Below, piece after piece: positions 17,484 to 26,264 of a stretch of 50,960 nucleotides of DNA. Below the pieces are notes generated by a model. It was given only the letters and a program-made list of their open reading frames with translations. It did not search any database and was not told where the DNA came from. Origin of the DNA: an uncultured Eubacterium sp. (GTDB taxonomy: Bacteria; Bacillota; Clostridia; Lachnospirales; Lachnospiraceae); NCBI GenBank assembly GCA_947178105.1, contig CAMWXD010000028.1, forward strand, positions 1 to 50,960, written 5' to 3'. The first letter of the stretch is position 1. Every line of letters begins with the position of its first letter. The translations under genes and the position numbers were made by a program.

Positions 17484-18179
17484 CTATACGGTAATGACCG
17501 TTCCATTGAAATTGCCGCTGATCGCTTTTACAATGCTGTCCGGCTCATTCAGGCTGAATACATACATCGGCAGCTTGTGCTCCATACACATAATAGAAGC
17601 CGTCAGGTCCACAACCGCCAGTTTCTTTTCAATCACTTCATCAATCGATAACGTGTCATAACGGACTGCGTCCGGGTTCAGCTTTGGATCGCTGTCGTAC
17701 ACACCGTCTACAGCCTTTGCAAGCAGCATCGCGTCTGCTTCGATCTCAACCGCGCGCAGCACTGCTGCCGTATCCGTAGAAAAATACGGATGCCCGGTTC
17801 CTCCCGCAAAAAATACAACCATATTGTGTGCAAAATATTTGTTTGCGCGGTCCTTCGAAAACAGCTTGGTAAACGAGCCGCACGGAAACGGCGTCAGCAC
17901 ATTCGTCATCATTCCCTGAGAACGAAATGCCTCAGACACATAAATGCAGTTCATAATCGTGGCAAACATCCCAATCTGGTCTGATTTCGTACGGTCAATC
18001 GCATCGCCTGTCCTGCCGCGCCAGAAATTGCCGCCGCCGATGACGATTCCTACCTGGATGCCGCCATCCACCAGCTTTTTCACCTGTTTTGCAACATTAC
18101 ATACGGTCGCCTGATCAATCCCGGTCTTTTTTTCCCCGGCTAAAGCTTCACCGCTTAATTTCAACAGAACTCTCTTCAT
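17484..18179 (-). CDS. pyrH: UMP kinase
   Basis: Phosphorylates UMP to UDP. The 231 residues of the amino acid kinase fold include LKLSGEAL, VIGGGNFWRGR, FFAGGTGHPYFSTDTAA and DGVYDSDPK, with normal length. It heads the pyrH-frr pair and is followed by the uppS group after a terminator. RBS AAAGG lies before the ATG. Confidence 0.97.
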   Translation of the reverse strand: MKRVLLKLSGEALAGEKKTGIDQATVCNVAKQVKKLVDGGIQVGIVIGGGNFWRGRTGDAIDRTKSDQIGMFATIMNCIYVSEAFRSQGMMTNVLTPFPCGSFTKLFSKDRANKYFAHNMVVFFAGGTGHPYFSTDTAAVLRAVEIEADAMLLAKAVDGVYDSDPKLNPDAVRYDTLSIDEVIEKKLAVVDLTASIMCMEHKLPMYVFSLNEPDSIVKAISGNFNGTVITV

Positions 18180-18200
18180 ATATTATTTGCCTTTCTGCGA

Positions 18201-19373
18201 TTATTTACCTTTTTTTTCTCCAAACAGGCTTTCCACATCAATATCCGCATAGCACTGGGAACAGAAGCCTTCAATCACTGCACCGTTGTTGATCTGTACA
18301 GACCGGGACTTGATATTGCCGACAATGACCGCAGACGTATCTACGACAACCGGGCCCTGTACATCGATATCCCCTTTTACAGCGCCTGCAATGACTGCGG
18401 AGGTAGCTGCAATATTCCCTACTACTACAGAGCCAAGGCCGATCTTTACCGTACCTGTGCTCATAATTTCCCCTTCGATTTTAGCGGCATCTGAAAAGAC
18501 TTCTGAAGATGAGCTGTTTCCTTTAATCGTGCCGGTAACCTCCAGCTTGCCGTTGCACTGCACATTCCCTTCTACGCGGCCGCTGATGCTGAATGACCCT
18601 GTTGTAGACAGATTTCCTTTGATCGTCGTCCCTGTTGTAATAATGGATACTTCATCTGTAACCTCCAGCGACTCTGTTGACAGGTCATCTTCCATCGTGA
18701 CTGCTGCCATCTCCTTTGTCAATTCCTCGTTCATTGGTATTTCCTCCTTCATTGTTGTACTTGGTTTCCTATAATCAATATTTTGTGTATTTTGCACTTT
18801 TGGCTCTGGCGCCTGCGGCTTTTGCTGCTGTACCGGCTGCGGCTGCCGCATCCTTGGCTGCATACGCTGCGGCTTTTCTTCCGCTTCCTTTAACAGCGCG
18901 TCAAAATCAAACGGAAGGTCGTCCTGGTCCTTTGGCTCTTCCTTTTTCTCAGGCTCTAAAATCGTATCAAACCGGCTGATTGCCGCCTGGATGGACTCCT
19001 CTTTCTGCGCCGCCCTGGATGGCTGCGGCTTCGGCGGTTCTTTTAACGCTGGCTGCTGTTTCGGCGGCTCTTTTGCCGGAGCCTGCTGCCTCGGCGGTTC
19101 TTTTGCCGGAGCCTTTGGCGTCTCCTTTTTCTGCTCCAGTACCGGCTCCTCCGGCTTAATCTGCACATGCTTTACCGGTTCTTTTGCATCCACATGCTCC
19201 AGCAGGCCGTCCAGCTTGGACAGCTCAGACTCAATGTCCAGATCCCCCTCCAGCGTATTCACCATCATCTCTGAAGAATCGTCCAAGTCCTCTTCCATCT
19301 CAAAATCCTCTCCCGGCAGCAGCTCATTGACTGCCAGTGACAGATCATCCTTGAAATCCTTAAAAAAACTCAT
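18201..19373 (-). CDS. Bactofilin with long disordered N-terminal region
   Basis: A 390-residue polymer-forming cytoskeletal protein. The bactofilin beta-helix is at about 240-375 (ISGRVEGNVQCNGKLEVTG, AAKIEGEIMSTGTVKIG, VKGDIDVQGPVVV). About 230 residues precede it: an acidic start, then a Pro/Lys/Gln-rich stretch with three near-identical units (APAKEPPRQQ, APAKEPPKQQ, PALKEPPKPQ). Plain bactofilins are about 110-200 residues. The beta-helix probably polymerises at the membrane to position cell-wall enzymes. The polysaccharide deacetylase gene just upstream in the same unit fits that idea, which is inference. RBS GGAGG precedes the ATG. Confidence 0.88.
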   Translation of the reverse strand: MSFFKDFKDDLSLAVNELLPGEDFEMEEDLDDSSEMMVNTLEGDLDIESELSKLDGLLEHVDAKEPVKHVQIKPEEPVLEQKKETPKAPAKEPPRQQAPAKEPPKQQPALKEPPKPQPSRAAQKEESIQAAISRFDTILEPEKKEEPKDQDDLPFDFDALLKEAEEKPQRMQPRMRQPQPVQQQKPQAPEPKVQNTQNIDYRKPSTTMKEEIPMNEELTKEMAAVTMEDDLSTESLEVTDEVSIITTGTTIKGNLSTTGSFSISGRVEGNVQCNGKLEVTGTIKGNSSSSEVFSDAAKIEGEIMSTGTVKIGLGSVVVGNIAATSAVIAGAVKGDIDVQGPVVVDTSAVIVGNIKSRSVQINNGAVIEGFCSQCYADIDVESLFGEKKGK

Positions 19374-19400
19374 TTCTTACCTCCATTTATCCGTATGTAG

Positions 19401-20438
19401 TCAGTCTTCCACACTTTCCGCCGAAACATGCTGCACGAGTGATGTATTTTCATCAATCGGCAAAAGCCTGGCATCCATTTTCAGCAGCTTTTCAATAATC
19501 ACCGGAAGAGCCTTGACCGTATTGGACTTATTTTCTGCATCATGCATCAGCACCACTGACGTATGATACTTTACAACGTCCTGCATCACATTGTCAACCA
19601 TCTCTTTCGCCGTATAGGAATGTGAAGACGCATCCCCGCATTCTACATTCCAGTCAAAATAGGTGATCTTCCTTTCTTTTAAAACGCGGATAAATTCCTT
19701 CATATCCAGCTTGCTGACCTGATTGCTGCTCCCTCCCGGAAACCGGTACAGCCTGCACGTAATGCCGACCGCGTCAAAAATCTGGCTCTGAATCTGCTCC
19801 AAATCCTGTTCAAAGGTATCGACTGACGCATAAATCTCATCGTATTTATGGCTATAGGAATGCATCCCGATCGTATGCCCGCGCTCAGCGATCTCCTGAT
19901 AGAGCTTTAATGAAGCCTCGTCTTTTCTGCCTGTCACAAAAAATGTCGCTTTTACATCGTATCGATCCAGAATCTTTAAGATTTTTCTGGTGTTTTTGCT
20001 CGGCCCGTCATCAAAGGTCAGATAGACCTTACGCGGCTCCTGCGCTTTTTCTTTATCCTCCGCCTTTTTTTCAAGATCTACGGAGCCTTCCTGATCCCCC
20101 TGGCCCGTCTTTGCCTCTTGTGCCGTATCCGCCTCCTTTGCCGACAGTATCACTTTGCTTGTACTGTCTATCACCGCTTCTCCTGTCACGGATTCATAAT
20201 CTTTCTGTGTATTCGGCATGTGGTTTTCCTGCTGGTCTACCTGCTGGCTGCGGATCGTATTTTCTGTAATAATATCGATCTGTTCCTGAAGTGAATGGAC
20301 TTTTGCGATCAAAGTAACGGAAATCAGCATCAGCGCCAGCATCCAAGTAATCAGCAGCCAAAGCAGCCCCGTTTTCATACGCTTGATCCGCTTTTTACGT
20401 GCAAGGAGGTCATTCAACCCTTCATTTTTATCACTCAT
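19401..20438 (-). CDS. Membrane-anchored polysaccharide deacetylase (NodB domain)
   Basis: A 345-residue protein with a basic N-terminus, one transmembrane helix (about 23-45), a linker, and a NodB domain with TFDDGPS (141-147), the metal His pair HSYSH (193-197), RFPGGSSN (232-239) and LMHD (297-300). It is expected to remove N-acetyl groups from peptidoglycan or a related glycan outside the cell. It lies 27 bases upstream of the bactofilin gene and is probably co-transcribed with it. A likely extended -10 (TGATACAAT on the minus strand) lies in the gap upstream. Confidence 0.9.
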   Translation of the reverse strand: MSDKNEGLNDLLARKKRIKRMKTGLLWLLITWMLALMLISVTLIAKVHSLQEQIDIITENTIRSQQVDQQENHMPNTQKDYESVTGEAVIDSTSKVILSAKEADTAQEAKTGQGDQEGSVDLEKKAEDKEKAQEPRKVYLTFDDGPSKNTRKILKILDRYDVKATFFVTGRKDEASLKLYQEIAERGHTIGMHSYSHKYDEIYASVDTFEQDLEQIQSQIFDAVGITCRLYRFPGGSSNQVSKLDMKEFIRVLKERKITYFDWNVECGDASSHSYTAKEMVDNVMQDVVKYHTSVVLMHDAENKSNTVKALPVIIEKLLKMDARLLPIDENTSLVQHVSAESVED

Positions 20439-20776
20439 TCAATTTCCCCAGCCCCCTGGTCATTATTATCCAAATTATTGTATCATATTTGCTTCCCAAT
20501 GAATACGATTTTTTTGCGTTGTATTGTTGTTTTTTTAAGTGATACTATTCTATTTTTTCTGATTATTTCATGCACGCATATATATTATCTGACTTTCAGA
20601 TGTTTTATCTGTCAATTCAAACAAACAAAATGCTGCCGTATACAACATACGCGTCCGTCTGTAACTGCAACAACAGTATAACATTGTTTTCTCTGCTTGT
20701 CATTATGAAATATTTTCTTTTTTCCATGCCTATTAAAATAGGTAATATCACGCAGCTCTCGCCCTTTTGCAAAGCA
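20439..20776. other. Non-coding gap upstream of the deacetylase
   Basis: AT-rich. The part near 20480-20500 resembles a promoter for the deacetylase gene. Short open frames here have no ribosome binding site or recognisable content. A small hairpin (CCTATTAAAATAGG) lies near 20728. No tRNA or riboswitch was recognised. Confidence 0.6.
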
Positions 20777-20826
20777 AAAGCTGTCTGAAAATGCTTCTTA
20801 ACGCCGCATTTTCAAACAGCTTTTTT
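20777..20826 (-). terminator. Long hairpin terminator between convergent-looking ends
   Basis: AAGCTGT(c)TGAAAATGC pairs with GCATTTTCA(a)ACAGCTT across an 11-base loop. A T run follows on the plus strand, with a weaker one on the minus strand. It closes the three-gene unit 23459-20828. Confidence 0.7.
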
Positions 20827-20827
20827 G

Positions 20828-21832
20828 CTAAATCAGTTGATCCACCTTGATGCCTTTCAAATCCTCGGCAACCAGCTTCATCTTCGTCATCATCTCTGAT
20901 ACTTCCTTTTGCACATCGCTCTTGATGCCATCCATTTTCAGGATCGATTCTGTCAAAGGGTCAGCAGACAGCACATCCGATTCGCTCTCCCTGGAATGCT
21001 CCTTCTCCGCTTTTTCCGGATTCGTAAGCGCTTCCAGCTCTTCTCTGCGTTCCTTTGCCTCTTCGAGCTTTTCCTGCTCCTGCTTTTCCTCTTCCTTGCG
21101 TTCCTCTGCTTCTTCGATCTCTTCTTCGAATTTCTCGTCGATATGGTCGATTGCCTCTTCCTGAAGCATCCCAATGATTTCTTTGCTGCCGTCTTTGAGT
21201 ATTTGATCCGCTTCCTTCGAAGCTTCTACCATTGGGTCTTTCTTGAGCCGTTCTAACGTCATCGCGCGCAGCGTCGCGTTTTCTTCCAGATAGCCTTTTT
21301 TTGCATCTTTTAACGCTTCCTCAAAAGGCTCCTTATACAAATCGATGTCCAGCGCACGTTTCTGGTAATCCGTAAGTCCGTTTTTTTCAATTTCGGCAAC
21401 ACGATCCCATTCTTCCATGGTCATGCTCATCCGGCTCTCTTTGTTCTGATACCGCTCAAGAAGCTCTAAGTCTTCCTGTTCCTGGCTGTCCGAGTCTACG
21501 CCATACTCTTCGCGCAACTGTTCTTTCATCTCGTTGAACTCCCGGATCCGCTTTTGGGATTCACCTATTACATTTTTGTAATGCGCCATTTTGTCCTCAC
21601 GCTCTGTGAATTCCCCGTCCAGCTTCCGATCGCTTGCAAAGGTATCGCCGACTACTTTAAACGCCTGCTTGCGCACCATCGCGCGTTTTTGCTCGATCGG
21701 GTCAAAGGAGCCGCTAAGCAGCGACGCCGGGCCTGCATTCGCGTTTCTTACAGTCCTGCCAAACAGATCTGTCTGTGCCGCACGCCCGCTATTTACGCCT
21801 GCAAAAATATTCATATCCAAATTCAGCCTCAT
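20828..21832 (-). CDS. Acidic coiled-coil protein, unrecognised
   Basis: A 334-residue protein with no domain I can name. After an N-terminus with MRLNLDMNIFAG it is dominated by charged heptad-like helices, with a very Glu/Lys-rich segment (about 235-285). It has no signal peptide or membrane segment. It is the last gene of a unit with a DUF6033 protein and a FlgL/FliD-like protein, and lies 29 bases after the former. Its function may relate to flagellar or envelope assembly, but that is context only. Confidence 0.75.
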   Translation of the reverse strand: MRLNLDMNIFAGVNSGRAAQTDLFGRTVRNANAGPASLLSGSFDPIEQKRAMVRKQAFKVVGDTFASDRKLDGEFTEREDKMAHYKNVIGESQKRIREFNEMKEQLREEYGVDSDSQEQEDLELLERYQNKESRMSMTMEEWDRVAEIEKNGLTDYQKRALDIDLYKEPFEEALKDAKKGYLEENATLRAMTLERLKKDPMVEASKEADQILKDGSKEIIGMLQEEAIDHIDEKFEEEIEEAEERKEEEKQEQEKLEEAKERREELEALTNPEKAEKEHSRESESDVLSADPLTESILKMDGIKSDVQKEVSEMMTKMKLVAEDLKGIKVDQLI

Positions 21833-21861
21833 ACAGCCACTTCCTTTCCTGCCTCTGCTTT

Positions 21862-22668
21862 TTAAATGGAAAAGTCAAAGTTCTGCCCGTACTGGCGCTC
21901 CTGCGGCGTACGCACATTGTCGCTCATCTGCGTAAAGATCGTATTGTTGATCTTTTTTAACAGTTCTTCGATGGAGGATGCCGTTACTGTAACGGTGTTT
22001 TCATCCTCCTTCATAGCCGCCTTCTTCTCATCCTCTGCCTTTTGCGTACGTTTCTCCTCCGCACGCCTTTTCTCTTCGGCTTTCTGATTCTTCTTCTTTG
22101 CTTCAGCCTTTTCCTGCGCTTTTTTCGCAATCCGGTCTTTCTGGCTTGCTAACGACTTGTCGATCACAGCAAAAAAGGATGTCATTCCATCTTTTACTTC
22201 CATGCCAAAGCCTTTGACCTGCCCTGCGTTTGCACTCTTTTTGATGCTGCTTGCAAGCTGGGACATCTGGGTGGACGACGCGCTGATAATGCCTTCGTAC
22301 TGTTTCCTGTACTGCTCATCCTCAGCCATACGCTCAATCTTTTCCTCATCGATCAAGACTACCATACGGTTTGGATTAGCAAACCTGGATGCATTCGCCT
22401 GCGCCTGCTGCTTCATATCTGAGCTGACAAGGATAAAATCCATATTGGAAAATTTCTTTCTCAGCTCGTCATAATACTTCTGCGCTTTTTCACTCAGCTT
22501 CGGCTCTCCAATCGTCCTGCCGTTTGTGACCTTTGTCTTTTTCACCTGTGAAGTATCCGCAGCCTGGCTTTCCTTCGCCGCCTTTGCATCCTGCGCCGTC
22601 TTGCTGTAATTTGCCGCAGCAGTATACCCGGACGCCGCAAGCGCTTCTGTTGTTGTGATTGGGTTCAT
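21862..22668 (-). CDS. DUF6033-family protein
   Basis: A 268-residue protein matching the DUF6033 type: SEKAQKYYDELRKKFSNMDFILVS followed by NRMVVLIDEEKIERMAEDEQYRKQYEGII. The C-terminal half is a Lys/Glu/Ala-rich coiled coil (about 175-225) and a short conserved end. The family is described only as unknown function in Clostridia. RBS AAGGAGG lies ahead of the ATG. It is the middle gene of the unit with a sigma-D-like promoter. Confidence 0.8.
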   Translation of the reverse strand: MNPITTTEALAASGYTAAANYSKTAQDAKAAKESQAADTSQVKKTKVTNGRTIGEPKLSEKAQKYYDELRKKFSNMDFILVSSDMKQQAQANASRFANPNRMVVLIDEEKIERMAEDEQYRKQYEGIISASSTQMSQLASSIKKSANAGQVKGFGMEVKDGMTSFFAVIDKSLASQKDRIAKKAQEKAEAKKKNQKAEEKRRAEEKRTQKAEDEKKAAMKEDENTVTVTASSIEELLKKINNTIFTQMSDNVRTPQERQYGQNFDFSI

Positions 22669-22802
22669 AATGCTTCCTCCTTGAAATGTTATTTAATTCC
22701 TTTTATATATAAGGCAGTACATGGATGCCTGAAAGGCAAGACTGCCATATATGACAATTATGAGCGTGAAGAATGCAGCTTAGAATCCGGCATTGCTTTT
22801 AT

Positions 22803-23459
22803 TTATCCCCAGAAATCATATCGGCTGGCAAGCTGTGATACCAGGCTTCCAGCGCCGTTATACTGGCTGGATGTACTCTCGATGCCCGCCTGCGCATTAT
22901 TCGAGATCCGGTCTGCGATAAAAGCTGTTTTAGATGCCGCCTTTGAAAGGGCGTTTTGAATTTCTTCGACCGACGCTTCCCCAAGCTTTTTGGAATCAAT
23001 AGAAAGCATCCCGTCCTTGCCGACTGTGATGCCGATTTTTCCCAGCTCCTCGCTGTAATCAGCCGCCGCGTCTTTTAACTGCGCAAGGTAATACTGGTCG
23101 AGTACGCCGGTGGATTTTTTCAGATTGGAAATCGTAGAATTGTAAGAATCTACAAAATCTCCGACTGCCGCATACACTTCCTGCGGGTCTTCGCTGTCCT
23201 TAAACTTTTCCCAAAATGACTTTTCCCCTGTTTCGGCAAGCTTATCCGCCTGCTCCTTAAGGGCTGACGCGGCTTTCTCCAGCTTTTTGTAATTTGCCAC
23301 CGAAGAAGAGGACGTCTTATCATTTTTTTTCAAAGCGTCCAGCAGCGAATTCTGGCTGGAGGACGAATCGTTGTTGACATAGTCAAGCAGACTCGTCCGG
23401 TTAATCGGGATTCCTGTCCTTTTTGCTGTTTCATTCAGCATTTGCGTTGTAATTCTCAT
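22803..23459 (-). CDS. FlgL/FliD-like hook-associated protein homologue
   Basis: A 218-residue protein. The first residues, MRITTQMLNETAKRTG, resemble the start of flagellin/FlgL proteins. The second half (VLDQYYLAQLKDAAADY, LGKIGITVGKDGMLSIDSKKL) resembles the FliD C-terminal region. It is much shorter than true FliD or FlgL, so I call it a homologue only. The start at 23459 is set by AGGAGG seven to eight bases upstream; an in-frame extension to 23579 would run through the promoter. It is first gene of the 23459-20828 unit. Confidence 0.7.
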   Translation of the reverse strand: MRITTQMLNETAKRTGIPINRTSLLDYVNNDSSSSQNSLLDALKKNDKTSSSSVANYKKLEKAASALKEQADKLAETGEKSFWEKFKDSEDPQEVYAAVGDFVDSYNSTISNLKKSTGVLDQYYLAQLKDAAADYSEELGKIGITVGKDGMLSIDSKKLGEASVEEIQNALSKAASKTAFIADRISNNAQAGIESTSSQYNGAGSLVSQLASRYDFWG

Positions 23460-23540
23460 CTTATAACCTCCTGATTCTGGCAGTGGGATCCTGCACTGCA
23501 TATTTGTTGTTGCTGCAACATTCATAATCCTTCTAATATT

Positions 23541-23565
23541 ATATCGGCAAAAGTATGAGAATTTA
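23541..23565 (-). promoter_or_regulatory. Sigma-D (sigma-28)-like promoter of the FlgL/FliD-like gene
   Basis: On the minus strand TAAA (23562-23565) is followed after 14 bases by CCGATAT, the -10 being GCCGATAT at 23541-23548. This matches the flagellar sigma-D consensus of Bacillus. TATAAT overlaps the same -10, so dual use is possible. Confidence 0.65.
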
Positions 23566-23600
23566 ACACATAATGTCACGAATAGACAGCATGGAAAAAA

Positions 23601-23650
23601 TTCGTTGAAAAATCCGCTGAAAAATCCGTTGAAAAAATCCGTAAAAAATA
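23601..23650 (+). repeat. 12-bp tandem array upstream of the chemoreceptor
   Basis: Four units of TCCGTTGAAAAA type start at 23601, 23613, 23625 and 23638, immediately upstream of the -35 of the chemoreceptor promoter. Confidence 0.85.
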
Positions 23651-23651
23651 C

Positions 23652-23679
23652 TGTAAACCTTCCTAAAATATGTTAGAAT
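23652..23679 (+). promoter_or_regulatory. Promoter of the chemoreceptor gene
   Basis: TGTAAA (23652-23657), 16-bp spacer, TAGAAT (23674-23679). The -35 is weak. No sigma-D motif is seen on this side. Confidence 0.55.
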
Positions 23680-23716
23680 AGTTTTCATAGTGTATTTTAT
23701 AAGGAGTATCATTCAT

Positions 23717-25693
23717 ATGAAAAAGAAGTACCATAGCATGAAGCAAAAAATTATTTTCTATGTCATGGCAGTGGCGGTGAGCCTTGCCGTTGTAATCTCC
23801 CTGATTATGTCCATCGGCAATATCCGTTCTACAAATACCACGCTGTTGGACAACATGCAGACGACCGCCCGCATCGCATCCCAGAGCATCAGCTCCAACC
23901 TGCACCTTTTGACGGAGCGGATGTACAACCTTTCCAGAGAAACCGTATTTACCGATGCGGCTTCTTCCGACAGCGACAAGCTTGCCTGCCTGTCTGACGC
24001 CAAGCTGCAAATCGAGTTTGTCTGGCTGTCCGCTTACGACCTGGAAGGGGCAAAACAATTCGGCGATGAAAAGGCCCCGGCTTCCATCGCCGGCGAAGCA
24101 TATTTTGCACACCTGGCGCAAACCGGCAATACGGTCATCAGCGACCCATACGAAGCAGACGGGGTATTGCAGCTTTGTGTCGGCATTCCCTATACGGCAG
24201 GCGATGAGACGGCAGGATACTTGGTCGGAAGCTACAAATACGATATCTTAAATGATGTTTTAAGTATGCTGATTGTCGGCAGCACCGGAAGCGCCTGTAT
24301 CGTCAATGAGGACGGCGTAATCGTCGGCGACCGGGATACGTCGGCGATTGGCAGCCGCAGCAACATTTACGACGATTCTTCTACAGCAGCAGCAAAAAAC
24401 ACGTTTGACAAAATGCTTTCCTACCAGACGGGCTCCGGCCTGATCCGCTTCCAGGGCAGGAAATGCTACGCGGGCTACGCGCCGATCCCCGGCACAAACT
24501 GGGCGCTTTTAATCTATGCCCCGCAGGCGGAGTTTATGGATACCGCCCTTTTTTCTATCGTGCTGACGATATGCATATCCGTCATACTGCTTGGCATTGC
24601 CGCTGTCTGGATTACGGTTGTTTCACAAAAAATATCCGTCTCCCTGGCATCTGCTACCAGCCGCTTGCAGCAGCTTTCGGACGGAAACCTGACAGATGCG
24701 GTAGTCCCGTCTGAAAGCAACGATGAGACCGCCGTCTTGACAGACGCCCTGGCAAAAACGATCGCCAGCCTGAACGCATACATACAAAATATCCGTACCT
24801 GCCTGGGCGCGCTGGCTGACGGCGACTATACCATTGACATCCCGGACAGCTTTGACGGAGATTTTTCCTCCATCCAGCATTCCCTGAACCACATCCAGGA
24901 ATCGCTGAACCAGTCCATGGCACGCATGAACCAGTCCTCAGAACAGGTAAACCAAAACTCCATGGAAGTATCCAACTACGCCAGGCAGCTACAGGATGCT
25001 TCTTTGCAGCAGGCAAACCTGCTGCGCCAGCTTGAAGAAAGCACCGCATCCATTACATCTGCGATTGAAAAAAATAAGGAACAGGTATTGCAGATGGAGT
25101 CCTGCTCGGAAAATGCAGGAGAAAAGACAAGGATCGGCGGGACATCCATGCAGAGCCTGCTGGAACTGATGTCTGACATCCAGGGCTCTGTAGAGGAGAT
25201 CTCCAAGATCAGCAAGCTGATTAACGATATCTCGTTCCAGACAAACCTGCTTTCCCTAAACGCTTCGATCGAAGCTGCCAGAGCCGGCGAAGCAGGCCGC
25301 GGCTTTGCCGTCGTCGCCGCGCAGATCAGCCAGCTCTCCGCAAAGACATCCGAAGCGCTGCAGCAGACAGACGCCATTATCGAGCAGTCGGCAGATATGA
25401 TCCAAAAAGGCGTAAAAGCGGCAAATGAGACAGCCGCCGCATTCCATGACATCCAGGAAGTAGCAAAACAGTACCGGGAAATCTCTGTACAGCTATCCGG
25501 CACCGCAGAAGAGCAGGCTTTAGCCGTATCGTGCGCCACCGGGCAGTTAGACTCGATCCGGGAAATCGCGGATGAAAACCACCGGCTGGCAGAAGAAACA
25601 AACAAAATGGCAGCAAGCTCCTTAGAGCAGTCCGAAAGCCTGCACCAGCTTGTTTCCAATGTAAAATTAAAAAGCAGCAGGCACAGGCTGTAA
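23717..25693 (+). CDS. Methyl-accepting chemotaxis protein with extracellular Cache domain
   Basis: A 658-residue transmembrane receptor. It has transmembrane helix 1 (about 10-32), a periplasmic-side dCache-type sensor ([36 protein letters not shown]), transmembrane helix 2 (about 282-305), a HAMP-like region, and a cytoplasmic signalling hairpin. The CheA/CheW-binding tip reads [29 protein letters not shown] in two halves. The start at 23717 has AAGGAG ten bases upstream. No other chemotaxis genes are in the window. An FMN-binding lipoprotein follows 25 bases later, suggesting a paired sensory unit. Confidence 0.92.
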   Translation: MKKKYHSMKQKIIFYVMAVAVSLAVVISLIMSIGNIRSTNTTLLDNMQTTARIASQSISSNLHLLTERMYNLSRETVFTDAASSDSDKLACLSDAKLQIEFVWLSAYDLEGAKQFGDEKAPASIAGEAYFAHLAQTGNTVISDPYEADGVLQLCVGIPYTAGDETAGYLVGSYKYDILNDVLSMLIVGSTGSACIVNEDGVIVGDRDTSAIGSRSNIYDDSSTAAAKNTFDKMLSYQTGSGLIRFQGRKCYAGYAPIPGTNWALLIYAPQAEFMDTALFSIVLTICISVILLGIAAVWITVVSQKISVSLASATSRLQQLSDGNLTDAVVPSESNDETAVLTDALAKTIASLNAYIQNIRTCLGALADGDYTIDIPDSFDGDFSSIQHSLNHIQESLNQSMARMNQSSEQVNQNSMEVSNYARQLQDASLQQANLLRQLEESTASITSAIEKNKEQVLQMESCSENAGEKTRIGGTSMQSLLELMSDIQGSVEEISKISKLINDISFQTNLLSLNASIEAARAGEAGRGFAVVAAQISQLSAKTSEALQQTDAIIEQSADMIQKGVKAANETAAAFHDIQEVAKQYREISVQLSGTAEEQALAVSCATGQLDSIREIADENHRLAEETNKMAASSLEQSESLHQLVSNVKLKSSRHRL

Positions 25694-25718
25694 AACCCAA
25701 AAAGGAGAGGTTTGACTT

Positions 25719-26174
25719 ATGAAATTAAAAGCTTACAGATGGTTCCTTCCCGTTTTGTTATGCACATGGCTCTTTAGCGGCTGCGGCAGCTCCGCAGCTC
25801 TAAAGGACGGCTTCTATACCGCACAGATGTCGGATTACTCCCATGGCTGGAAGGAATATTTATGTATCATGGTAAAAGACGACAACATCGTATACGCAGA
25901 GTTTAACGCCAAAAACCCAAGCGGCTATATCAAGGCATGGGACAACGCCTACATGGAAAATATGGCATCCGTATGCACTACCTATCCAAATGATTATACA
26001 AGAAAATACGTCGCACAGCTCATCGAAGCGCAGGCAGCAGACGGGCTGGACGCCATCAGCGGCGCTACCAATTCCGGAAAGAACTTTTTTAGGCTTGCCG
26101 CAGCAGTTATTGAGCAGGCAGCAGATGGAAATCCCGATATCGTGACTGTGCAAAGCGAAAGCGAAGCGGAATAA
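25719..26174 (+). CDS. FMN-binding domain lipoprotein
   Basis: A 151-residue lipoprotein: lipobox LFSGC with Cys22, then an FMN_bind domain with the flavinylation motif SGAT (114-117) in DAISGATNSG. In this family an Apb​E-type transferase attaches FMN to the Thr, making an extracytosolic redox carrier. RBS AAAGGAG lies upstream. It is co-oriented with and 25 bases from the chemoreceptor, so it may supply a redox cue; no apbE lies in the window. The C-terminus is Glu/Ser-rich. Confidence 0.85.
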   Translation: MKLKAYRWFLPVLLCTWLFSGCGSSAALKDGFYTAQMSDYSHGWKEYLCIMVKDDNIVYAEFNAKNPSGYIKAWDNAYMENMASVCTTYPNDYTRKYVAQLIEAQAADGLDAISGATNSGKNFFRLAAAVIEQAADGNPDIVTVQSESEAE

Positions 26175-26199
26175 GCAAAACAGCATCCGCCTGCTGCAT

Positions 26200-26243
26200 A
26201 AAAAACGGCATAGGAAGCGCATTCTAAACATACGCTCCTATGC
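26200..26243 (-). terminator. Terminator after the metallo-hydrolase gene
   Basis: Arms 26208-26215 and 26236-26243 pair perfectly with further pairs inside; GTTTTTTATG follows on the minus strand. Confidence 0.75.
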
Positions 26244-26264
26244 CCAATCTGCCGCGAAATTAAA

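Noticed and set aside
20570..20788. Plus-strand 72-codon frame in the deacetylase gap
   Set aside because: No RBS, composition typical of AT-rich non-coding sequence, runs into the terminator hairpin.
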